Positions 41,240-54,529 of a stretch of 64,000 nucleotides of DNA are shown here, one piece after another (positions within the stretch are counted from its first letter, which is position 1; each line of letters begins with the position of its first letter). Below the pieces are notes generated by a model. That model was not told where the DNA came from and did no database searches. It worked only from the letters and a program-made list of their open reading frames with translations. A program made the position numbers and the translations under genes. This DNA comes from Pristionchus mayeri (Eukaryota > Nematoda > Chromadorea > Rhabditida > Neodiplogasteridae): assembly GCA_036245805.1 (NCBI GenBank), contig BTRK01000007.1, forward strand, positions 558,001 through 622,000, in the 5' to 3' direction.

Positions 41240-42470
41240 ACTTCGGGGATAGAGTAAACTTCGGGGATATGGGTAAACTTCGGGGATATGGGTAAACTTC
41301 GGGGATAGAGTAAACTTCGGGGATATGGGTAAACTTCGGGGATATGGGTAAACTTCGGGGATATGGGTAAACTTCGGGGATAGAGTAAACTTCGGGGATA
41401 GAGTAAACTTCGGGGATATGGGTAAACTTCGGGGATAGAGTAAACTTCGGGGATAGAGTAAACTTCGGGGATATGGGTAAACTTCGGGGATAGAGTAAAC
41501 TTCGGGGATAGAGTAAACTTCGGGGATATGGGTAAACTTCGGGGATAGAGAGAGTAAACTTCGGGGATATGTGTAAACTTCGGGGATAGAGTAAACTTCG
41601 GGGATATGGGTAAACTTCGGGGGTATGGGTAAACTTCGGGGATAGAGTAAACTTCGGGGATAGAGTAAACTTCGGGGATAGAGGAAACTTCGGGGATATG
41701 GGTAAACTTCGGGGATAGAGTAAACTTCGGGGATATGGGTAAACTTCGGGGATATGGGTAAACTTCGGGGATAGAGTAAACTTCGGGGATATGGGTAAAC
41801 TTCGGGGATATGGGTAAACTTCGGGGATAGAGTAAACTTCGGGGATATGGGTAAACTTCGGGGATAGAGTAAACTTCGGGGATATGGGTAAACTTCGGGG
41901 ATATGGGTAAACTTCGGGGATAGAGTAAACTTCGGGGATATGGGTAAACTTCGGGGATATGGGTAAACTTCGGGGATATGGGTAAACTTCGGGGATAGAG
42001 TAAACTTCGGGGATAGAGTAAACTTCGGGGATATGGGTAAACTTCGGGGATAGAGTAAACTTCGGGGATAGAGTAAACTTCGGGGATATGGGTAAACTTC
42101 GGGGATAGAGTAAACTTCGGGGATAGAGTAAACTTCGGGGATATGGGTAAACTTCGGGGATAGAGAGAGTAAACTTCGGGGATATGTGTAAACTTCGGGG
42201 ATAGAGTAAACTTCGGGGATATGGGTAAACTTCGGGGGTATGGGTAAACTTCGGGGATAGAGTAAACTTCGGGGATAGAGTAAACTTCGGGGATAGAGGA
42301 AACTTCGGGGATATGGGTAAACTTCGGGGATAGAGTAAACTTCGGGGATATGGGTAAACTTCGGGGATATGGGTAAACTTCGGGGATAGAGTAAACTTCG
42401 GGGATATGGGTAAACTTCGGGGATATGGGTAAACTTCGGGGATAGAGTAAACTTCGGGGATATGGGTAAA
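41240..42470. repeat. Clean tandem duplication, unit 615 bp
   Basis: About 41,240-41,855 and 41,856-42,470 are adjacent copies. The rare gaggaaac junction occurs at 41,684 and 42,299, and the 22-mers at 41,545 and 42,160, both 615 bp apart. The order of A and B units matches on both sides until about 41,855 and 42,470, where a plain A unit is replaced by gggggtatggg. Confidence 0.82.
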
Positions 42471-42499
42471 CTTCGGGGGTATGGGTAAACTTCGGGGAT

Positions 42500-45310
42500 A
42501 GAGTAAACTTCGGGGATATGGGTAAACTTCGGGGATAGAGTAAACTTCGGGGATATGGGTAAACTTCGGGGATAGAGTAAACTTCGGGGATAGAGTAAAC
42601 TTCGGGGATATGGGTAAACTTCGGGGATAGAGTAAACTTCGGGGATATGGGTAAACTTCGGGGATAGAGTAAACTTCGGGGATAGAGTAAACTTCGGGGA
42701 TATGGGTAAACTTCGGGGATAGAGAGAGTAAACTTCGGGGATATGTGTAAACTTCGGGGATAGAGTAAACTTCGGGGATATGGGTAAACTTCGGGGGTAT
42801 GGGTAAACTTCGGGGATAGAGTAAACTTCGGGGATATGTGTAAACTTCGGGGATAGAGTAAACTTCGGGGATATGGGTAAACTTCGGGGGTATGGGTAAA
42901 CTTCGGGGATAGAGTAAACTTCGGGGATATCGGTAAACTTCGGGGATAGAATAAACTTCGGGGATATGGGTAAACTTCGGGGATAGAGTAAACTTCGGGG
43001 ATATGGGTAAACTGTGGGGGTGGAGTAAACTTCGGGGATATGGGTAAACTTCGGGGATAGAGAGAGTAAACTTCGGGGATATGTGTAAACTTCGGGGATA
43101 GAGTAAACTTCGGGGATATGGGTAAACTTCGGGGGTATGGGTAAACTTCGGGGATAGAGTAAACTTCGGGGATATGGGTAAACTTCGGGGATAGAGTAAA
43201 CTTCGGGGATATGGGTAAACTTCGGGGATAGAGTAAACTTCGGGGATAGAGTAAACTTCGGGGATATGGGTAAACTTCGGGGATAGAGAGAGTAAACTTC
43301 GGGGATATGTGTAAACTTCGGGGATAGAGTAAACTTCGGGGATATGGGTAAACTTCGGGGGTATGGGTAAACTTCGGGGATAGAGTAAACTTCGGGGATA
43401 GAGTAAACTTCGGGGATAGAGTAAACTTCGGGGATATGGGTAAACATCGGGGATAGAGTAAACTTCGGGGATATGGGTAAACTTCGGGGATATGGGTAAA
43501 CTTCGGGGATAGAGTAAACTTCGGGGATATGGGTAAACTTCGGGGATATGGGTAAACTTCGGGGATATGGGTAAACTTCGGGGGTATGGGTAAACTTCGG
43601 GGATAGAGTAAACTTCGGGGATATGGGTAAACTTCGGGGATAGAGTAAACTTCGGGGATATGGGTAAACTTCGGGGATAGAGTAAACTTCGGGGATAGAG
43701 TAAACTTCGGGGATATGGGTAAACTTCGGGGATAGAGTAAACTTCGGGGATATGGGTAAACTTCGGGGGTATGGGTAAACTTCGGGGATAGAGTAAACTT
43801 CGGGGATATGGGTAAACTTCGGGGATAGAGTAAACTTCGGGGATATGGGTAAACTTCGGGGATAGAGTAAACTTCGGGGATAGAGTAAACTTCGGGGATA
43901 TGGGTAAACTTCGGGGATAGAGAGAGTAAACTTCGGGGATATGTGTAAACTTCGGGGATAGAGTAAACTTCGGGGATATGGGTAAACTTCGGGGGTATGG
44001 GTAAACTTCGGGGATAGAGTAAACTTCGGGGATAGAGTAAACTTCGGGGATAGAGTAAACTTCGGGGATATGGGTAAACTTCGGGGATAGAGTAAACTTC
44101 GGGGATATGGGTAAACTTCGGGGATATGGGTAAACTTCGGGGATAGAGTAAACTTCGGGGATATGGGTAAACTTCGGGGATATGGGTAAACTTCGGGGAT
44201 ATGGGTAAACTTCGGGGGTATGGGTAAACTTCGGGGATAGAGTAAACTTCGGGGATATGGGTAAACTTCGGGGATAGAGTAAACTTCGGGGATATGGGTA
44301 AACTTCGGGGATAGAGTAAACTTCGGGGATAGAGTAAACTTCGGGGATATGGGTAAACTTCGGGGATAGAGTAAACTTCGGGGATATGGGTAAACTTCGA
44401 GGATAGAGTAAACTTCGGTGATAGAGTAAACTTCGGGGATATGGGTAAACTTCGGGGATAGAGAGAGTAAACTTCGGGGATATGTGTAAACTTCGGGGAT
44501 AGAGTAAACTTCGGGGATATGGGTAAACTTCGGGGGTATGGGTAAACTTCGGGGATAGAGTAAACTTCGGGGATATGTGTAAACTTCGGGGATAGAGTAA
44601 ACTTCGGGGATATGGGTAAACTTCGGGGGTATGGGTAAACTTCGGGGATAGAGTAAACTTCGGGGATATCGGTAAACTTCGGGGATAGAATAAACTTCGG
44701 GGATATGGGTAAACTTCGGGGATAGAGTAAACTTCGGGGATATGGGTAAACTGTGGGGGTGGAGTAAACTTCGGGGATATGGGTAAACTTCGGGGATAGA
44801 GAGAGTAAACTTCGGGGATATGTGTAAACTTCGGGGATAGAGTAAACTTCGGGGATATGGGTAAACTTCGGGGGTATGGGTAAACTTCGGGGATAGAGTA
44901 AACTTCGGGGATATGGGTAAACTTCGGGGATAGAGTAAACTTCGGGGATATGGGTAAACTTCGGGGATAGAGTAAACTTCGGGGATAGAGTAAACTTCGG
45001 GGATATGGGTAAACTTCGGGGATAGAGAGAGTAAACTTCGGGGATATGTGTAAACTTCGGGGATAGAGTAAACTTCGGGGATATGGGTAAACTTCGGGGG
45101 TATGGGTAAACTTCGGGGATAGAGTAAACTTCGGGGATAGAGTAAACTTCGGGGATAGAGTAAACTTCGGGGATATGGGTAAACTTCGGGGATAGAGTAA
45201 ACTTCGGGGATATGGGTAAACTTCGGGGATATGGGTAAACTTCGGGGATAGAGTAAACTTCGGGGATATGGGTAAACTTCGGGGATATGGGTAAACTTCG
45301 GGGATATGGG
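42500..45310. repeat. Duplication of about 1 kb at offset 1,739
   Basis: The block ending near 43,570 matches the block ending near 45,310. It includes the 22-mer near 42,721 (44,460), the type-2 cassette with gag in place of cag (near 42,930 and 44,665) and ctgtggggg at 43,012 and 44,751. catcgg at 43,445 is private to the left copy. The copies part where the left has gggggtatggg and the right a plain A unit. Confidence 0.78.
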
Positions 45311-48300
45311 TAAACTTCGGGGATAGAGTAAACTTCGGGGATAGAGTAAACTTCGGGGATATGGGTAAACTTCGGGGATAGAGTAAACTTCGGGGATAGA
45401 GTAAACTTCGGGGATATGGGTAAACTTCGGGGATAGAGTAAACTTCGGGGATAGAGTAAACTTCGGGGATATGGGTAAACTTCGGGGATAGAGAGAGTAA
45501 ACTTCGGGGATATGTGTAAACTTCGGGGATAGAGTAAACTTCGGGGATATGGGTAAACTTCGGGGGTATGGGTAAACTTCGGGGATAGAGTAAACTTCGG
45601 GGATAGAGTAAACTTCGGGGATAGAGTAAACTTCGGGGATATGGGTAAACTTCGGGGATATGTGTAAACTTCGGGGATAGAGTAAACTTCGGGGATATGG
45701 GTAAACTTCGGGGATAGAGTAAACTTCGGGGATATGGGTAAACTTCGGGGATATGGGTAAACTTCGGGGATAGAGTAAACTTCGGGGATATGGGTAAACT
45801 TCGGGGGTATGGGTAAACTTCGGGGATAGAGTAAACTTCGGGGATATGGGTAAACTTCGGGGATAGAGTAAACTTCGGGGATATGGGTAAACTTCGGGGA
45901 TAGAGTAAACTTCGGGGATAGAGTAAACTTCGGGGATATGGGTAAACTTCGGGGATAGAGTAAACTTCGGGGATATGGGTAAACTTCGGGGATAGAGTAA
46001 ACTTCGGGGATAGAGTAAACTTCGGGGATATGGGTAAACTTCGGGGACAGAGAGAGTAAACTTCGGGGATATGTGTAAACTTCGGGGATAGAGTAAACTT
46101 CGGGGATATGGGTAAACTTCGGGGGTATGGGTAAACTTCGGGGATAGAGTAAACTTCGGGGATATGTGTAAACTTCGGGGATAGAGTAAACTTCGGGGAT
46201 ATGGGTAAACTTCGGGGGTATGGGTAAACTTCGGGGATAGAGTAAACTTCGGGGATATGGGTAAACTTCGGGGATAGAGTAAACTTCGGGGATATGGGTA
46301 AACTTCGGGGATATGGGTAAACTTCGGGGATAGAGTAAACTTCGGGGATATGGGTAAACTTCGGGGATATGGGTAAACTTCGGGGATATGGGTAAACTTC
46401 GGGGATAGAGTAAACTTCGGGGATAGAGTAAACTTCGGGGATATGGGTAAACTTCGGGGATAGAGTAAACTTCGGGGATAGAGTAAACTTCGGGGATATG
46501 GGTAAACTTCGGGGATAGAGTAAACTTCGGGGATAGAGTAAACTTCGGGGATATGGGTAAACTTCGGGGATAGAGAGAGTAAACTTCGGGGATATGTGTA
46601 AACTTCGGGGATAGAGTAAACTTCGGGGATATGGGTAAACTTCGGGGATAGAGTAAACTTCGGGGATAGAGTAAACTTCGGGGATATGGGTAAACTTCGG
46701 GGATAGAGTAAACTTCGGGGATATGGGTAAACTTCGGGGATATGGGTAAACTTCGGGGATATGGGTAAACTTCGGGGATAGAGTAAACTTCGGGGATAGA
46801 GTAAACTTCGGGGATATGGGTAAACTTCGGGGATAGAGTAAACTTCGGGGATATGGGTAAACTTCGGGGATAGAGTAAACTTCGGGGATATGGGTAAACT
46901 TCGGGGATATGGGTAAACTTCGGGGATAGAGTAAACTTCGGGGATATGGGTAAACTTCGGGGATATGGGTAAACTTCGGGGATATGGGTAAACTTCGGGG
47001 GTATGGGTAAACTTCGGGGATAGAGTAAACTTCGGGGATATGGGTAAACTTCGGGGATAGAGTAAACTTCGGGGATATGGGTAAACTTCGGGGATAGAGT
47101 AAACTTCGGGGATAGAGTAAACTTCGGGGATATGGGTAAACTTCGGGGATAGAGTAAACTTCGGGGATATGGGTAAACTTCGGGGATAGAGTAAACTTCG
47201 GGGATAGAGTAAACTTCGGGGATATGGGTAAACTTCGGGGATAGAGAGAGTAAACTTCGGGGATATGTGTAAACTTCGGGGATAGAGTAAACTTCGGGGA
47301 TATGGGTAAACTTCGGGGGTATGGGTAAACTTCGGGGATAGAGTAAACTTCGGGGATATGTGTAAACTTCGGGGATAGAGTAAACTTCGGGGATATGGGT
47401 AAACTTCGGGGGTATGGGTAAACTTCGGGGATAGAGTAAACTTCGGGGATATCGGTAAACTTCGGGGATAGAATAAACTTCGGGGATATGGGTAAACTTC
47501 GGGGATAGAATAAACTTCGGGGATATGGGTAAACTTCGGGGATAGAGTAAACTTCGGGGATATGGGTAAACTGTGGGGGTGGAGTAAACTTCGGGGATAT
47601 GGGTAAACTTCGGGGATAGAGAGAGTAAACTTCGGGGATATGTGTAAACTTCGGGGATAGAGTAAACTTCGGGGATATGGGTAAACTTCGGGGATAGAGT
47701 AAACTTCGGGGATATGGGTAAACTTCGGGGATATGGGTAAACTTCGGGGATAGAGTAAACTTCGGGGATATGGGTAAACTTCGGGGGTATGGGTAAACTT
47801 CGGGGATAGAGTAAACTTCGGGGATATGGGTAAACTTCGGGGATAGAGTAAACTTCGGGGATATGGGTAAACTTCGGGGATAGAGTAAACTTCGGGGATA
47901 GAGTAAACTTCGGGGATATGGGTAAACTTCGGGGATAGAGTAAACTTCGGGGATATGGGTAAACTTCGGGGATAGAGTAAACTTCGGGGATAGAGTAAAC
48001 TTCGGGGATATGGGTAAACTTCGGGGACAGAGAGAGTAAACTTCGGGGATATGTGTAAACTTCGGGGATAGAGTAAACTTCGGGGATATGGGTAAACTTC
48101 GGGGGTATGGGTAAACTTCGGGGATAGAGTAAACTTCGGGGATATGTGTAAACTTCGGGGATAGAGTAAACTTCGGGGATATGGGTAAACTTCGGGGGTA
48201 TGGGTAAACTTCGGGGATAGAGTAAACTTCGGGGATATGGGTAAACTTCGGGGATAGAGTAAACTTCGGGGATATGGGTAAACTTCGGGGATATGGGTAA

Positions 48301-51300
48301 ACTTCGGGGATAGAGTAAACTTCGGGGATATGGGTAAACTTCGGGGATATGGGTAAACTTCGGGGATATGGGTAAACTTCGGGGATAGAGTAAACTTCGG
48401 GGATAGAGTAAACTTCGGGGATATGGGTAAACTTCGGGGATAGAGTAAACTTCGGGGATAGAGTAAACTTCGGGGATATGGGTAAACTTCGGGGATAGAG
48501 TAAACTTCGGGGATAGAGTAAACTTCGGGGATATGGGTAAACTTCGGGGATAGAGAGAGTAAACTTCGGGGATATGTGTAAACTTCGGGGATAGAGTAAA
48601 CTTCGGGGATATGGGTAAACTTCGGGGATAGAGTAAACTTCGGGGATAGAGTAAACTTCGGGGATATGGGTAAACTTCGGGGATAGAGTAAACTTCGGGG
48701 ATATGGGTAAACTTCGGGGATATGGGTAAACTTCGGGGATATGGGTAAACTTCGGGGATAGAGTAAACTTCGGGGATAGAGTAAACTTCGGGGATATGGG
48801 TAAACTTCGGGGATAGAGTAAACTTCGGGGATATGGGTAAACTTCGGGGATAGAGTAAACTTCGGGGATATGGGTAAACTTCGGGGATATGGGTAAACTT
48901 CGGGGATAGAGTAAACTTCGGGGATATGGGTAAACTTCGGGGATATGGGTAAACTTCGGGGATATGGGTAAACTTCGGGGGTATGGGTAAACTTCGGGGA
49001 TAGAGTAAACTTCGGGGATATGGGTAAACTTCGGGGATAGAGTAAACTTCGGGGATATGGGTAAACTTCGGGGATAGAGTAAACTTCGGGGATAGAGTAA
49101 ACTTCGGGGATATGGGTAAACTTCGGGGATAGAGTAAACTTCGGGGATATGGGTAAACTTCGGGGATAGAGTAAACTTCGGGGATAGAGTAAACTTCGGG
49201 GATTTGGGTAAACTTCGGGGATAGAGAGAGTAAACTTCGGGGATATGTGTAAACTTCGGGGATAGAGTAAACTTCGGGGATATGGGTAAACTTCGGGGGT
49301 ATGGGTAAACTTCGGGGATAGAGTAAACTTCGGGGATATGTGTAAACTTCGGGGATAGAGTAAACTTCGGGGATATGGGTAAACTTCGGGGGTATGGGTA
49401 AACTTCGGGGATAGAGTAAACTTCGGGGATATCGGTAAACTTCGGGGATAGAATAAACTTCGGGGATATGGGTAAACTTCGGGGATAGAGTAAACTTCGG
49501 GGATATGGGTAAACTGTGGGGGTGGAGTAAACTTCGGGGATATGGGTAAACTTCGGGGATAGAGAGAGTAAACTTCGGGGATATGTGTAAACTTCGGGGA
49601 TTGAGTAAACTTCGGGGATATGGGTAAACTTCGGGGGTATGGGTAAACTTCGGGGATAGAGTAAACTTCGGGGATATGGGTAAACTTCGGGGATAGAGTA
49701 AACTTCGGGGATATGGGTAAACTTCGGGGATAGAGTAAACTTCGGGGATAGAGTAAACTTCGGGGATAGAATAAACTTCGGGGATATGGGTAAACTTCGG
49801 GGATAGAGTAAACTTCGGGGATATGGGTAAACTGTGGGGGTGGAGTAAACTTCGGGGATATGGGTAAACTTCGGGGATAGAGAGAGTAAACTTCGGGGAT
49901 ATGTGTAAACTTCGGGGATAGAGTAAACTTCGGGGATATGGGTAAACTTCGGGGATAGAGTAAACTTCGGGGATATGGGTAAACTTCGGGGATATGGGTA
50001 AACTTCGGGGATAGAGTAAACTTCGGGGATATGGGTAAACTTCGGGGGTATGGGTAAACTTCGGGGATAGAGTAAACTTCGGGGATATGGGTAAACTTCG
50101 GGGATAGAGTAAACTTCGGGGATATGGGTAAACTTCGGGGATAGAGTAAACTTCGGGGATAGAGTAAACTTCGGGGATATGGGTAAACTTCGGGGATAGA
50201 GTAAACTTCGGGGATATGGGTAAACTTCGGGGATAGAGTAAACTTCGGGGATAGAGTAAACTTCGGGGATATGGGTAAACTTCGGGGACAGAGAGAGTAA
50301 ACTTCGGGGATATGTGTAAACTTCGGGGATAGAGTAAACTTCGGGGATATGGGTAAACTTCGGGGGTATGGGTAAACTTCGGGGATAGAGTAAACTTCGG
50401 GGATATGTGTAAACTTCGGGGATAGAGTAAACTTCGGGGATATGGGTAAACTTCGGGGGTATGGGTAAACTTCGGGGATAGAGTAAACTTCGGGGATATG
50501 GGTAAACTTCGGGGATAGAGTAAACTTCGGGGATATGGGTAAACTTCGGGGATATGGGTAAACTTCGGGGATAGAGTAAACTTCGGGGATATGGGTAAAC
50601 TTCGGGGATATGGGTAAACTTCGGGGATATGGGTAAACTTCGGGGATAGAGTAAACTTCGGGGATAGAGTAAACTTCGGGGATATGGGTAAACTTCGGGG
50701 ATAGAGTAAACTTCGGGGATAGAGTAAACTTCGGGGATATGGGTAAACTTCGGGGATAGAGTAAACTTCGGGGATAGAGTAAACTTCGGGGATATGGGTA
50801 AACTTCGGGGATAGAGAGAGTAAACTTCGGGGATATGTGTAAACTTCGGGGATAGAGTAAACTTCGGGGATATGGGTAAACTTCGGGGATAGAGTAAACT
50901 TCGGGGATAGAGTAAACTTCGGGGATATGGGTAAACTTCGGGGATAGAGTAAACTTCGGGGATATGGGTAAACTTCGGGGATATGGGTAAACTTCGGGGA
51001 TATGGGTAAACTTCGGGGATAGAGTAAACTTCGGGGATAGAGTAAACTTCGGGGATATGGGTAAACTTCGGGGATAGAGTAAACTTCGGGGATATGGGTA
51101 AACTTCGGGGATAGAGTAAACTTCGGGGATATGGGTAAACTTCGGGGATATGGGTAAACTTCGGGGATAGAGTAAACTTCGGGGATATGGGTAAACTTCG
51201 GGGATATGGGTAAACTTCGGGGATATGGGTAAACTTCGGGGGTATGGGTAAACTTCGGGGATAGAGTAAACTTCGGGGATATGGGTAAACTTCGGGGATA

Positions 51301-54090
51301 GAGTAAACTTCGGGGATATGGGTAAACTTCGGGGATAGAGTAAACTTCGGGGATAGAGTAAACTTCGGGGATATGGGTAAACTTCGGGGATAGAGTAAAC
51401 TTCGGGGATATGGGTAAACTTCGGGGATAGAGTAAACTTCGGGGATAGAGTAAACTTCGGGGATTTGGGTAAACTTCGGGGATAGAGAGAGTAAACTTCG
51501 GGGATATGTGTAAACTTCGGGGATAGAGTAAACTTCGGGGATATGGGTAAACTTCGGGGGTATGGGTAAACTTCGGGGATAGAGTAAACTTCGGGGATAT
51601 GTGTAAACTTCGGGGATAGAGTAAACTTCGGGGATATGGGTAAACTTCGGGGGTATGGGTAAACTTCGGGGATAGAGTAAACTTCGGGGATATCGGTAAA
51701 CTTCGGGGATAGAATAAACTTCGGGGATATGGGTAAACTTCGGGGATAGAGTAAACTTCGGGGATATGGGTAAACTGTGGGGGTGGAGTAAACTTCGGGG
51801 ATATGGGTAAACTTCGGGGATAGAGAGAGTAAACTTCGGGGATATGTGTAAACTTCGGGGATAGAGTAAACTTCGGGGATATGGGTAAACTTCGGGGGTA
51901 TGGGTAAACTTCGGGGATAGAGTAAACTTCGGGGATATGGGTAAACTTCGGGGATAGAGTAAACTTCGGGGATATGGGTAAACTTCGGGGATAGAGTAAA
52001 CTTCGGGGATAGAGTAAACTTCGGGGATATGGGTAAACTTCGGGGATAGAGAGAGTAAACTTCGGGGATATGTGTAAACTTCGGGGATAGAGTAAACTTC
52101 GGGGATAGAGTAAACTTCGGGGATATGGGTAAACTTCGGGGATATGTGTAAACTTCGGGGATAGAGTAAACTTCGGGGATAGAATAAACTTCGGGGATAT
52201 GGGTAAACTTCGGGGGTATGGGTAAACTTCGGGGATAGAGTAAACTTCGGGGATAGAGTAAACTTCGGGGATAGAGTAAACTTCGGGGATATGGGTAAAC
52301 TTCGGGGATAGAGTAAACTTCGGGGATATGGGTAAACTTCGGGGATAGAGTAAACTTCGGGGATAGAGTAAACTTCGGGGATATGGGTAAACTTCGGGGA
52401 TAGAGTAAACTTCGGGGATATGGGTAAACTTCGGGGATAGAGTAAACTTCGGGGATAGAGTAAACTTCGGGGATAGAGTAAACTTCGGGGATATGGGTAA
52501 ACTTCGGGGATAGAGTAAACTTCGGGGATATGGGTAAACTTCGGGGATAGAGTAAACTTCGGGGATATGGGTAAACTTCGGGGATATGGGTAAACTTCGG
52601 GGATAGAGTAAACTTCGGGGATATGGGTAAACTTCGGGGATATGGGTAAACTTCGGGGATATGGGTAAACTTCGGGGGTATGGGTAAACTTCGGGGATAG
52701 AGTAAACTTCGGGGATATGGGTAAACTTCGGGGATAGAGTAAACTTCGGGGATATGGGTAAACTTCGGGGATAGAGTAAACTTCGGGATAGAGTAAACTT
52801 CGGGGATATGGGTAAACTTCGGGGATAGAGTAAACTTCGGGGATATGGGTAAACTTCGGGGATAGAGTAAACTTCGGGGATAGAGTAAACTTCGGGGATA
52901 TGGGTAAACTTCGGGGATAGAGAGAGTAAACTTCGGGGATATGTGTAAACTTCGGGGATAGAGTAAACTTCGGGGATATGGGTAAACTTCGGGGGTATGG
53001 GTAAACTTCGGGGATAGAGTAAACTTCGGGGATATGTGTAAACTTCGGGGATAGAGTAAACTTCGGGGATATGGGTAAACTTCGGGGGTATGGGTAAACT
53101 TCGGGGATAGAGTAAACTTCGGGGATATCGGTAAACTTCGGGGATAGAATAAACTTCGGGGATATGGGTAAACTTCGGGGATAGAGTAAACTTCGGGGAT
53201 ATGGGTAAACTGTGGGGGTGGAGTAAACTTCGGGGATATGGGTAAACTTCGGGGATAGAGAGAGTAAACTTCGGGGATATGTGTAAACTTCGGGGATAGA
53301 GTAAACTTCGGGGATATGGGTAAACTTCGGGGGTATGGGTAAACTTCGGGGATAGAGTAAACTTCGGGGATATGGGTAAACTTCGGGGATAGAGTAAACT
53401 TCGGGGATATGGGTAAACTTCGGGGATAGAGTAAACTTCGGGGATAGAGTAAACTTCGGGGATATGGGTAAACTTCGGGGATAGAGAGAGTAAACTTCGG
53501 GGATATGTGTAAACTTCGGGGATAGAGTAAACTTCGGGGATATGGGTAAACTTCGGGGGTATGGGTAAACTTCGGGGATAGAGTAAACTTCGGGGATAGA
53601 GTAAACTTCGGGGATAGAGTAAACTTCGGGGATATGGGTAAACTTCGGGGATAGAGTAAACTTCGGGGATATGGGTAAACTTCGGGGATATGGGTAAACT
53701 TCGGGGATAGAGTAAACTTCGGGGATATGGGTAAACTTCGGGGATATGGGTAAACTTCGGGGATATGGGTAAACTTCGGGGATAGAGTAAACTTCGGGGA
53801 TAGAGTAAACTTCGGGGATATGGGTAAACTTCGGGGATAGAGTAAACTTCGGGGATAGAGTAAACTTCGGGGATATGGGTAAACTTCGGGGATAGAGTAA
53901 ACTTCGGGGATAGAGTAAACTTCGGGGATATGGGTAAACTTCGGGGATAGAGAGAGTAAACTTCGGGGATATGTGTAAACTTCGGGGATAGAGTAAACTT
54001 CGGGGATATGGGTAAACTTCGGGGGTATGGGTAAACTTCGGGGATAGAGTAAACTTCGGGGATAGAGTAAACTTCGGGGATATGGGTAAA
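44035..54090. repeat. Non-adjacent near-identical blocks, about 1.6 kb each, 8.46 kb apart
   Basis: About 44,035-45,630 matches about 52,495-54,090. Whole 60-base lines agree, for example 44,041-44,280 with 52,501-52,740. The offset is 8,460 up to 52,787 and 8,459 after it, because the right copy has lost one G there (cttcgggatag). The left copy has private changes near 44,400 (cttcgaggatag) and 44,418 (cttcggtgatag). Both contain ctgtggggg (44,751 and 53,210). Other material, including the 1,980/2,261-bp copies, lies between them. Confidence 0.82.
45640..52020. repeat. Three successive copies at offsets 1,980 and 2,261
   Basis: Copy 1, about 45,645-47,509, matches copy 2, about 47,625-49,489 (offset 1,980). 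A 2,261-bp unit, about 47,505-49,765, is then repeated in tandem at about 49,766-52,020. The ggggacagagagag unit marks all three (46,048, 48,028 and 50,289). ctgtggggg at 47,571 and 49,514 recurs at 49,832 and 51,775. A gatatggg in copy 1 (47,221) is gatttggg in copy 2 (49,204) and copy 3 (51,465). ggggattgag near 49,601 is private to the end of the middle unit. Confidence 0.86.
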
Positions 54091-54529
54091 CTTCGGGGAT
54101 AGAGTAAACTTCGGGGATATGGGTAAACTTCGGGGATATGGGTAAACTTCGGGGATAGAGTAAACTTCGGGGATATGGGTAAACTTCGGGGATATGGGTA
54201 AACTTCGGGGATAGAGTAAACTTCGGGGATATGGGTAAACTTCGGGGGTATGGGTAAACTTCGGGGATAGAGTAAACTTCGGGGATATGGGTAAACTTCG
54301 GGGATAGAGTAAACTTCGGGGATATGGGTAAACTTCGGGGATAGAGTAAACTTCGGGGATAGAGTAAACTTCGGGGATATGGGTAAACTTCGGGGATAGA
54401 GTAAACTTCGGGGATATGGGTAAACTTCGGGGATAGAGTAAACTTCGGGGATAGAGTAAACTTCGGGGATATGGGTAAACTTCGGGGATAGAGAGAGTAA
54501 ACTTCGGGGATATGTGTAAACTTCGGGGA

